Part shown: positions 1-5,372 of the stretch, in pieces | Layout of the letters: the number at the start of each line of letters is the position of its first letter | Numbering within the stretch: the first letter of the stretch is position 1 | Assembly: GCA_902461995.1 (NCBI GenBank) | Contig: CABQAA010000139.1 | Span: 1-6,039, forward strand | Length of the DNA: 6,039 nucleotides | Source of the DNA: an uncultured Oscillospiraceae bacterium | Lineage (GTDB): Bacteria; Bacillota; Clostridia; Oscillospirales; Acutalibacteraceae | Reading direction: 5' to 3' | Notes under the pieces: generated by a model | What the model was told of the DNA's origin: nothing | The model's input: only the letters and a program-made list of their open reading frames with translations | Databases searched by the model: none | Translations under genes and position numbers: made by a program

Positions 1-1003
1 GGCTATGCTGCAGCCCATCGTTCAGCACCTGCTCCACGGCCTTTTCAATGGCGTCCGCCGCGGCCGTCTCGCCAAGCGAATAGCGCAGCAGCATAGCCGC
101 CGAGAGGATGGTCGCCAGGGGATTGGCCACATCCTGCCCCGCGATGTCGGGTGCCGAGCCGTGGATGGGCTCGAACAGGCCCCGCGTCCCTTCCCCGAGG
201 GAAGCCGAGGGGAGCATGCCGATGGATCCCGCGATCTGGGACGCCTCGTCCGAGAGAATATCCCCGAACATGTTCGAGGTCACGATGACGTCGAACTGCT
301 TCGGGTCCCGCACCAGCTGCATGGCCGCATTGTCCACGTACATATGGAAAAGCTCCACATCCGGATAATCCTGCGCAACCCGGATGACCGTCTCCCTCCA
401 GAGGCGGGAGGATTCCAGGACATTCGCCTTGTCGATGCTGTGGACCCGTCCGCGGCGTTTCCGGGCGGTGTCAAACGCGACCCGGGCGATACGCTCCACT
501 TCCGGAACGGAATACCGCTCGGTGTCATAGGCGGCGGGCACGCCGCCCACGGTCTCCCGGCCGCGCTCCCCGAAATAGATACCGCCGGTCAGTTCCCGGA
601 CGACGAGAAGGTCCATATCGTCCCCGACAATGGATGGACGCAGCGGGCAGGCGTCTTTAAGGGGCCCGTAAATCTTGGCCGGACGCAGATTGGCGAACAA
701 GCCGAGCGCCGAGCGGATGCCGAGCAGCCCCGCTTCGGGCCGCTGGCCGCCCGGGAGGGTATCCCATTTATACCCGCCCACGGCGCCGAGCAGCACGGCG
801 TCGCCCGCCTTGCAGGCCGCCACGGTTTCCTCGGGCAGAGGCGTTCCGGCCGCGTCGATGGCACAGCCGCCCAGAAGAGCATCGGTATAGGACAAGGCAA
901 AGCCGTAACGGGCCGCCGCGGCGTCCAGGACTTTAACGGCCTCCCGCACGATTTCCGGGCCGATGCCGTCCCCCCGGAGGAGGGTGATGTGATACGTGTT
1001 CAT
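1..1003 (-). CDS. leuB: 3-isopropylmalate dehydrogenase LeuB (3' end cut by window edge)
   Basis: LeuB oxidatively decarboxylates 3-isopropylmalate with NAD+ to 2-ketoisocaproate, the third step of leucine synthesis, in the cytoplasm. I read 334 codons from the ATG at 1003 to the left edge; the family is usually about 355-360 residues, so only some 20-25 are missing. Visible family marks: LLRGDGIGPEI near residues 8-18, GGIYFGE at 140-146 (active-site Tyr143), SIDKANVL at 189-196 (catalytic Lys192), VDNAAMQL at 223-230 (Asp224), TSNMFGDILSDEAS at 242-255 (metal-binding Asp248 and Asp252), and the NAD-binding EPIHGSAPDIAG at 278-289. The start is fixed by the MNTYHITLLRGDGIG beginning and an AAAGGAGA ribosome-binding site about 8 nt upstream. 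That site lies inside the last codons of tam, whose stop is only 3 nt from this ATG, so translation is probably coupled. It is the third gene of the T-box-controlled leu operon. Confidence 0.97.
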   Translation of the reverse strand, partial: MNTYHITLLRGDGIGPEIVREAVKVLDAAAARYGFALSYTDALLGGCAIDAAGTPLPEETVAACKAGDAVLLGAVGGYKWDTLPGGQRPEAGLLGIRSALGLFANLRPAKIYGPLKDACPLRPSIVGDDMDLLVVRELTGGIYFGERGRETVGGVPAAYDTERYSVPEVERIARVAFDTARKRRGRVHSIDKANVLESSRLWRETVIRVAQDYPDVELFHMYVDNAAMQLVRDPKQFDVIVTSNMFGDILSDEASQIAGSIGMLPSASLGEGTRGLFEPIHGSAPDIAGQDVANPLATILSAAMLLRYSLGETAAADAIEKAVEQVLNDGLQHS

Positions 1004-1006
1004 GAT

Positions 1007-1819
1007 TCATTCTCCTTTATATGACTTCTTGTAAGCGACAAAAAAGAACCGGCGGAACCAGAACAGCAGAGACCCGTCCGGCTCCAGGGGATACCGCTGC
1101 CGGATCTTGTCTAAGAACGCCTGCTCAAACGGTTCCCGCAGAGGGTCTGGCAGCGCCTCTAAATACGGACGCAGCCCGGTTCCCCGGTACCAGTCCAGCA
1201 GGCCCTCGTAGCCGTGCAGGCGATGAAGATAGACGGTCTCCCAGATATCCAGGCGAGCCGACAGTGACCGCAGCAGAGCATCGATCCTCTTCCCCGTCAA
1301 TTCTCCGAACCGGGGGGTTCGCGCCGTGTAGCGCACATAGGGCTCTTCCAAAGCGGTACGGCAGAGAGCCGTATGCACGTCCTGTGACTCAAGTCTGAGG
1401 CCGTACGCCTCCCGCGGTTTGGAGCAGGGCACCTGCACGGCCAGCGCTCCGCCGGGTGCTGTGATATCATACAGCCGGAACACGGCCTCCTCCATATCAG
1501 GAATCCACTGGAGGACGGCGTTGGAATACACCAGGTCGAATGAGCCGAGATCCTGCAGATCCGCCCGAAGATCCCTCTGCAAAAAGGACGCGGCGGGCAG
1601 CGCCGCCTCAGCCTGCCGGAGCATCTCCGGCGAGCTGTCCAGTCCGGTCAGCCGTGCATCCGGCCACCGGGAGGCGAGTACAGCGGTGCTGTTGCCCGGG
1701 CCGCACCCCGCGTCGAGGACCGTCCGGGGGACGATATCTACCGCCGATGCCAGATCCCGGGCAGGACGGGTGCGTTCCGCCCCGAATTTCAGGTACTGCT
1801 CCGTATCCCATTTCGGCAT
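1007..1819 (-). CDS. tam: Trans-aconitate 2-methyltransferase-like SAM-dependent methyltransferase, inside the leu operon
   Basis: This 270-residue class I methyltransferase resembles E. coli Tam (trans-aconitate 2-methyltransferase) along its whole length, including the family-specific ends. The N-terminus has MPKWDTEQYLKFGAERTRPA, matching the Tam-type W..YL.F.AER.RPA pattern. SAM motif I is LDAGCGPGNS at 35-44, the acidic ribose-binding residue is Asp61 in GLDSSPEM, and the N.SLQW-like motif is SNAVLQWIPD at 99-108. The C-terminal half has DIWETVYLH, LLDWYRGTGLRPYL and QRYPLEPDG, all Tam-typical. I chose the ATG at 1819 (GGGTGA upstream) over an in-frame TTG at 1831, because E. coli Tam also starts at this point. 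leuA ends 4 nt upstream, and the leuB ribosome-binding site lies inside its 3' end. Tam enzymes methylate trans-aconitate, but a place between leuA and leuB suggests a leucine-pathway acid such as 3-isopropylmalate as substrate. That is inference; the family call is firm. Confidence 0.9.
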   Translation of the reverse strand: MPKWDTEQYLKFGAERTRPARDLASAVDIVPRTVLDAGCGPGNSTAVLASRWPDARLTGLDSSPEMLRQAEAALPAASFLQRDLRADLQDLGSFDLVYSNAVLQWIPDMEEAVFRLYDITAPGGALAVQVPCSKPREAYGLRLESQDVHTALCRTALEEPYVRYTARTPRFGELTGKRIDALLRSLSARLDIWETVYLHRLHGYEGLLDWYRGTGLRPYLEALPDPLREPFEQAFLDKIRQRYPLEPDGSLLFWFRRFFFVAYKKSYKGE

Positions 1820-1823
1820 CGCG

Positions 1824-3518
1824 TCACCCAATCTTTCCGGCCTGCGCTTCGGCCGAAGCCCGATTCATGGCGCAGAGCACCCCCTGAATGGAGGCCCGGT
1901 TGATATTGCTTTCGATCCCGACTCCGAAGACCGAACGGCCGTCCGGCGTCTTGAGTTCGATATAGGCGATGGCTTTGGAATCAGAGCCGGATGAGATGGC
2001 GTGCTCGTGATAGGATTGGAAGGCATAGCCGTCCACGCCCACCTTCCGCAGGGCGTTGAAAAAGGCATCGAGAGGCCCGTTTCCGGTCGCCTCGAGCGCG
2101 CGGCGTTCTCCGTCGATACTCAGAGTACCCTTGAAATGCACGCCGTTCTCGCTGTCCGACTCCTCAAAGAGGGTATGCCCTGCCAAAGCGTATTTCTGCG
2201 GCACCTCGAGATAATGCCGCCGGAACACGCCAAATAGTTCGTCAGCGGACAGCTCCCGGCCGACCCGGTCGCATTCTGCCTTGACCAGCGCCCCGAATTC
2301 GGGGTGCATCGCCTTGGGCAGATTGTAGCCGAAGGCACTTTGCATGACGAATGCGGCACCGCCCTTGCCCGACTGGGAATTGATCCGGATGATCGGCTCG
2401 TATTGACGTCCCACGTCGGCCGGGTCGATGGGCAGGTACGGAACCTCCCAATAGTCGGAATCCGACTCCCGCATATACTGCATGCCTTTGTTGATCGCAT
2501 CCTGATGGGAGCCCGAAAACGCCGTGAAGACCAGTTCGCCGACATAGGGCTGCCGTTCCGGCACCCGCATCTTGGTGCAGCGTTCGTACATCTCTTTGAG
2601 GGCGGGCAGGCGGCTGAAATCCAGTTCGGGATCGACGCCCTGGGTGTACATGTTGAGCCCCATGGTCACGAGGTCCAGGTTGCCGGTGCGCTCTCCGTTT
2701 CCGAACAGGGTGCCCTCCACCCGTTCCGCCCCGGCCAGCAGCGCCAATTCCGCCGCACCCACGCCGCTGCCCCGGTCGTTGTGGGGATGGATGCTGATGA
2801 TCGCAGCCTCGCGGTTGGGCAGATGACGGATGAAATACTCGATCTGGTCGGCGTGAGTGTTCGGCGTGCACATCTCGACCGTGTTGGGCAGGTTGAGGAT
2901 GACGGGATTCTTCTTCGTCGAGCCGAGCGCCTCCATAACGGCGGCGCAGATGGCCACGGCGTTGTCCATCTCGGTTCCCGAAAAACTTTCGGGAGAATAC
3001 TCATATCGGATATGGGTGTCCCCTTCAAAGCTCTCGGTCAGTTCCCGGACCAGCTTCGCACCCGCGACCGCGATGTCGATGATGCCGGCCATGTCCTTGT
3101 GAAAGACGACCTTGCGCTGCAGAGTGGACGTGGAGTTATAAAAATGGACGATGACGTTTTTGGCACCCCGGATCGCTTCGAAGGTGCGGCGGATCAGGTG
3201 TTCCCGGGCCTGGACGAGAACCTGGATGGTCACGTCGTCCGGGATATGGCCTCCTTCGATGAGTTCACGGCAGATGGCGAATTCCGTCTCCGACGCCGAG
3301 GGAAAGCCGACCTCGATCTCTTTGAAGCCCATATCGCAGAGGGCCTTAAAAAATTCGAGCTTTTCCTCCATATTCATCGGATCCACCAGTGCCTGGTTAC
3401 CGTCCCGCAAATCGACACTGCACCAGATCGGGGCCTTTTCAATCACCCGGTCGGGCCACTGCCGGTCGGGCAGCCGGACTGGGGTAAAGGGTATGTACTT
3501 TTCGAATTTCGGTTTCAT
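1824..3518 (-). CDS. leuA: 2-isopropylmalate synthase LeuA, long (yeast-type) form
   Basis: LeuA condenses acetyl-CoA with 2-ketoisovalerate to 2-isopropylmalate, the committed step of leucine synthesis. The protein is 564 residues, the length of the long 'yeast/actinobacterial-type' synthases. A TIM-barrel catalytic domain (about 30-310) shows the metal/substrate motif WCSVDLRDGNQALVDPM at 32-48 (Arg38, Asp39), the metal-binding HPHND at 244-248 (His244, His246) and LFGNGERTGN at 271-280. A linker subdomain follows, then the C-terminal regulatory domain from about 430 (GPLDAFFNAL at 481-490, YIELKTPDG at 519-527), which in this family binds leucine for feedback inhibition. The open frame runs upstream to 3677, but that part crosses the T-box leader. 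The true start is the ATG at 3518, with AAAAGGAGG 9 nt upstream and the family-typical MKPKFEKYIPFTPV beginning. It is the first gene of the operon, controlled by the Leu T-box just upstream. Confidence 0.97.
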   Translation of the reverse strand: MKPKFEKYIPFTPVRLPDRQWPDRVIEKAPIWCSVDLRDGNQALVDPMNMEEKLEFFKALCDMGFKEIEVGFPSASETEFAICRELIEGGHIPDDVTIQVLVQAREHLIRRTFEAIRGAKNVIVHFYNSTSTLQRKVVFHKDMAGIIDIAVAGAKLVRELTESFEGDTHIRYEYSPESFSGTEMDNAVAICAAVMEALGSTKKNPVILNLPNTVEMCTPNTHADQIEYFIRHLPNREAAIISIHPHNDRGSGVGAAELALLAGAERVEGTLFGNGERTGNLDLVTMGLNMYTQGVDPELDFSRLPALKEMYERCTKMRVPERQPYVGELVFTAFSGSHQDAINKGMQYMRESDSDYWEVPYLPIDPADVGRQYEPIIRINSQSGKGGAAFVMQSAFGYNLPKAMHPEFGALVKAECDRVGRELSADELFGVFRRHYLEVPQKYALAGHTLFEESDSENGVHFKGTLSIDGERRALEATGNGPLDAFFNALRKVGVDGYAFQSYHEHAISSGSDSKAIAYIELKTPDGRSVFGVGIESNINRASIQGVLCAMNRASAEAQAGKIG

Positions 3519-3540
3519 AGGACCAGACCTCCTTTTCAGA

Positions 3541-3833
3541 TAAAAAAACGCCCGTCCCTGCAAAGAAGGGACGGGCGAAGACTCGCACGTGGTACCACCC
3601 AGTTTCAGGTGCCGAGGCACCCCTTGACCGCTCCGCCGCGGATCTCCGCAGAAAGCGCCGGCCGATAACGCCGCCACGCGGTCCGTCCTACCCCTTTCGG
3701 ATCGGGCGAACGACTCCGGGATGAGCTATACACACGGTTTCCGCCACCGGCTCGCACCGCCCGCCGGCTCTCTGAGGCACAGGCCCCGTGTCTTATTCCC
3801 TTCAACGTCTTTGCCAGGTTGATGAAGTTGTTG
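3541..3833 (-). promoter_or_regulatory. T-box leader (tRNA-Leu sensing, CUC specifier) of the leu operon
   Basis: This is a cis-acting RNA that binds uncharged tRNA and then prevents termination ahead of leuA. The T-box core GGGTGGTACCACG lies at 3600-3588 (minus strand). GGG pairs with CCC and ACG with CGU of CGTCCC (3573-3568), leaving the 7-nt bulge UGGUACC that binds the tRNA NCCA end. The bulge UGGU fits a tRNA ending in ACCA, as tRNA-Leu does. Stem I is recognisable: GTTGAAGGGAATAAGA near its 5' base, an AGAGAG element near 3774-3769, GGTGCGAGCC in the distal part, and CTC ATCCCGGAGTC at the 3' side, where CTC (3725-3723) sits in the specifier position and reads Leu. A small GGTGC-CTCG-GCACC hairpin at 3620-3607 is probably Stem III. 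The specifier agrees with the downstream leuA. The right-hand end is set from the promoter and is good to a few bases. Confidence 0.95.
3542..3577 (-). terminator. Rho-independent terminator of the T-box switch
   Basis: A perfect 11-bp stem (CGCCCGTCCCT pairing with AGGGACGGGCG) with a 7-nt loop is followed by seven T residues on the minus strand. Its 5' arm contains the CGTCCC that the antiterminator needs, so the two structures exclude each other. It sits 23 nt ahead of the leuA start. Charged tRNA-Leu should favour this form and stop transcription before leuA. Confidence 0.95.
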
Positions 3834-3839
3834 TTTTTC

Positions 3840-3868
3840 ATTATAACCACCGGGAACCGGTTTGTCAA
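3840..3868 (-). promoter_or_regulatory. Consensus sigma-A promoter of the leu operon
   Basis: On the minus strand, TTGACA (3868-3863) is followed by a spacer of exactly 17 nt and TATAAT (3845-3840). Both hexamers match the housekeeping consensus perfectly. Transcription should start near 3833, which places the start just before the T-box Stem I. The -35 box begins 19 nt beyond the stop codon of the decayed catalase remnant, so the promoter sits in a short gap of its own. Confidence 0.93.
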
Positions 3869-3887
3869 GGGGAAATCCGGGCTGGAA

Positions 3888-4227
3888 TCAGATATTGAAC
3901 GGAGCCGGCTGTGCCTTCGCGGGATCAAAGCTCTGGCCGCCAGGGCTGGAAAGATCGAAATAAATCCTGGCGCTACGGGTGGTGCCCCAGTCCTGCTGAG
4001 GCACTCGTATCCCGAATCCGATTGAACAGAAAATCGATGGTCTCCCGGACGCCCGTATCATCGATCTGGCGGCACAGGTGCTAGTAAGCCGCCTTGACCT
4101 GCAGCCCGACCGCCATGTCGGACCGGATATCCGCGGCGGCATCCCCCGTTTCGCCGACATAGGCGGCAGTCCAGAGAGAGCCGCTGGCGTTGGCGAGCAT
4201 GGTGTTAAGAGCCGTCAGAAAACGCAG
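3888..4227 (-). pseudogene. Decayed manganese catalase / CotJC-like gene fragment
   Basis: Reading leftward, one frame gives LNTMLANASGSLWTAAYVGE followed by TGDAAADIRSDMAVGLQVKAAY. This matches the manganese-catalase core (typical pattern: WTA.Y....GD..AD..SD.A....A...Y). A TAG at 4083-4081 interrupts it where the family usually has Glu. The same frame then continues HLCRQIDDTGVRETIDFLFN, matching the family's YEHL....DDPGV..TL.FL. After about 4018 similarity moves to another frame, which gives RIYFDLSSPGGQSF and ends at 3888, like the C-terminal YF.LS segment of these catalases. Roughly 15-25 codons, including the usual REV.H metal-ligand segment, seem to be missing at the frame change. The N-terminal half, with the first iron/manganese ligands, is absent. 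Such proteins destroy hydrogen peroxide or sit in the spore coat; this copy cannot be functional. Family assignment is by recalled motif pattern, not by search. Confidence 0.8.
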
Positions 4228-4257
4228 AAAACCGGGACTGTCTTGGACAGTCCCGGT
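4228..4257 (-). terminator. Likely intrinsic terminator after the Cys-rich gene
   Basis: A perfect 12-bp inverted repeat (ACCGGGACTGTC, loop CAA, GACAGTCCCGGT) is followed on the minus strand by TTTTC. It begins 17 nt after the stop codon of the Cys-rich gene and lies just before the catalase remnant. The stem is strong but the T tract is short (four T), so termination may be incomplete. On the plus strand a CATTTTC follows the stem, but no plus-strand gene ends here. Confidence 0.72.
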
Positions 4258-4274
4258 CATTTTCACATCTGGGA

Positions 4275-4571
4275 TCAGCGGCACCCGCAGGAACGGCGGT
4301 TCTCGCCGCAGGAAGAACGGTCCGCGCGCGCCTGCTTAAACGCCTCCACAGCCTCACAGCTCAAGGAAACGGCGGACTGTTCGCGCACAGTCCCACCGTT
4401 GCAGTTGCAACAGCAACAGCTGCAGCCACAGTTGCAATTACAAGCCGGCTCCGTCATCCGGATCACATTGGTCCGGGGTTCAAAGCGTTCGCGGCGGCAG
4501 CCGCAGCCGCTGTCCATCGAACGGCGGCCGGCAGCCGCCAGCGCCACCACACCAAGCACTCCACAACACAT
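4275..4571 (-). CDS. Small cysteine-rich protein (98 aa, 17 Cys), unknown function
   Basis: I do not recognise a named family. The protein opens MCCGVLGVVALAAAG, a short hydrophobic stretch too brief for a confident membrane segment, followed by basic residues. It then has GCGC at 22-25 and a dense core CNCNCGCSCCCCNCN at 44-58, with nine Cys in 14 positions. The tail holds three more Cys (88, 95, 97) and many Arg/Ser. The CXC spacing recalls metallothioneins and some cysteine-rich spore-coat proteins; either is only a guess. The start is the ATG at 4571, 9 nt after a perfect AGGAGG. An in-frame TTG at 4577 is too close to that site. The gene lies 70 nt after gph, a stem-loop terminator follows it, and it borders a decayed manganese-catalase gene. 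Its ribosome-binding site lies in a long hairpin (4575-4619). Low-complexity TGC/TGT codons could mimic a gene, but the strong AGGAGG and terminator argue that it is real. Confidence 0.72.
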   Translation of the reverse strand: MCCGVLGVVALAAAGRRSMDSGCGCRRERFEPRTNVIRMTEPACNCNCGCSCCCCNCNGGTVREQSAVSLSCEAVEAFKQARADRSSCGENRRSCGCR

Positions 4572-4574
4572 ACT

Positions 4575-4630
4575 CAATCACCTCCTGTTAGTACAAGCTA
4601 TGCACACAGGAGGCGATCGGTGACAGGAGG
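4575..4630 (-). promoter_or_regulatory. Hairpin able to sequester the Shine-Dalgarno of the Cys-rich gene, with a second anti-SD copy
   Basis: On the minus strand CGATCGCCTCCTGT (4619-4606) can pair with ACAGGAGGTGATTG (4588-4575): 14 consecutive pairs, two of them G-U. The stem covers the whole ribosome-binding site and ends 3 nt before the ATG. Inside, GTGCA and TGTAC can add five more pairs around a TAGCT loop. A second copy of the anti-SD octamer CCTCCTGT lies at 4630-4623 and could pair with the same site instead. That copy is itself flanked by GACAG and CTGTC (4640-4636 and 4626-4622). The pairing is seen directly; a regulatory role is inferred. No T tract follows, so it does not look like a terminator for gph. 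Confidence 0.6.
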
Positions 4631-4641
4631 ACGAGCTGTCT

Positions 4642-5322
4642 TTATAAATGCAGCTGTTTCAGAGCGGTGAAGAGGTCGGCCGGCCGGGAGAGCAGGACAT
4701 CCGCCCCCGCCACGGCCAATTCTTTCTCCCCGCGGAAGCCCCAAAGCGCGCCCGCGCAGGGCAATCCCGCATTGTGGGCGGTCTGCACATCCACATCCGA
4801 ATCGCCGACGTACAGCGTCCGGCCCGGATCAGCATCCACGGCGAACAGGGTCTCGAGCAAAGCAGCCGGATCGGGCTTGTGCCGCCGTCCGGCCCGCCCC
4901 CCGCAAATCCGGGCAAAAGGCTCCTCTGGAAAAAGGTGACGCAGGATCTTAACAGCCTGCTCCTCCGGCTTGTTGGTCACAACGACCAGCCGATATCCCG
5001 TGCCCCGCAAAGTTTCGATCGTCTCCGGAATCCCCGGATAAGGCTTGGTAGCCCGCAGACAGTCCCGGTCGTAAACCCGCACAAACGTCTCGAGCAGAGC
5101 ATCAACCCGCGCCGCATCGGTCTCCCCTGCTGCCCGTTCCATCAGGCGGCGGGCACCATTGCCCACGAAGCGGCGGTAGTCGTCGAGCGAATACCGCGGC
5201 TGTCCATCCGGACGGCCGCGCCCGGAAAGGCGAAGAGCTTTCTCCGCCGCGAACGCCAAATCCTCGAGCGTATCGGCCAGGGTACCGTCCAGATCAAACG
5301 CGACGGTTGCAGGATTCGTCAT
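4642..5322 (-). CDS. gph: HAD-superfamily phosphatase, phosphoglycolate-phosphatase-like
   Basis: This 226-residue cytoplasmic hydrolase belongs to the HAD superfamily with an alpha-helical cap (Gph/PGMB-like). Motif I is FDLDGTLADT at 9-18 (nucleophile Asp10, acid/base Asp12). The cap runs from about 19 to 90. Motif II is VVVTNKP at 113-119 (Thr116), motif III is HKPDP at 148-152 (Lys149), and motif IV is YVGDSDVDVQTAHNAG at 171-186 (Asp174 and Asp178 as Mg2+ ligands). All catalytic residues are present, and the TNKP and HKPDP forms are typical of phosphoglycolate phosphatases, which dephosphorylate 2-phosphoglycolate. Substrate range in this family is broad, so the exact substrate is uncertain. 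The ATG at 5322 has AAAAGGAGA 8 nt upstream. It lies 50 nt after the epimerase gene in the same direction, so the two are probably co-transcribed and may form a small sugar/phosphate-salvage unit. Confidence 0.88.
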   Translation of the reverse strand: MTNPATVAFDLDGTLADTLEDLAFAAEKALRLSGRGRPDGQPRYSLDDYRRFVGNGARRLMERAAGETDAARVDALLETFVRVYDRDCLRATKPYPGIPETIETLRGTGYRLVVVTNKPEEQAVKILRHLFPEEPFARICGGRAGRRHKPDPAALLETLFAVDADPGRTLYVGDSDVDVQTAHNAGLPCAGALWGFRGEKELAVAGADVLLSRPADLFTALKQLHL

Positions 5323-5372
5323 GAGCGGGATCTCCTTTTGCGGATCGGACGGGATTCTGCGGATAACCCCAA

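Noticed and set aside
5..1024. A 339-codon plus-strand open frame opposite leuB.
   Set aside because: The minus strand encodes a clear LeuB in this stretch; the plus frame is Arg/Gly/Pro-rich with no recognisable domain.
1820..1831. TTG start for tam, overlapping the end of leuA.
   Set aside because: The ATG at 1819 has a plausible GGGTGA upstream and matches the N-terminus of E. coli Tam; the TTG adds four residues without family support.
2304..3668. A 454-codon plus-strand open frame opposite leuA.
   Set aside because: It is the antisense shadow of leuA in GC-rich DNA. Its translation shows no family motifs, whereas the minus strand gives a full-length LeuA with all catalytic residues.
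3519..3677. N-terminal extension of leuA by 53 codons.
   Set aside because: It runs through the T-box terminator and antiterminator and ends at the family-typical MKPKFEKY start, which has its own strong ribosome-binding site.
3787..3842. A possible leader peptide beginning MKNNNFINLAK ahead of the T-box.
   Set aside because: Its ATG overlaps the -10 box and so lies upstream of the predicted transcript start; it has no ribosome-binding site.
4078..4623. A plus-strand open frame with Gln/Leu-rich repeats (QLQQQQLQPQLQLQ).
   Set aside because: The repeat is the complement of the TGC/TGT codons of the Cys-rich gene. It crosses both the terminator stem and the catalase remnant and has no ribosome-binding site of its own.
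4640..4650. A TTTATAA string near the end of gph as a -10 box for the Cys-rich gene.
   Set aside because: No acceptable -35 hexamer is seen 16-18 nt upstream. A sporulation-type promoter cannot be excluded, but I see no clear match.
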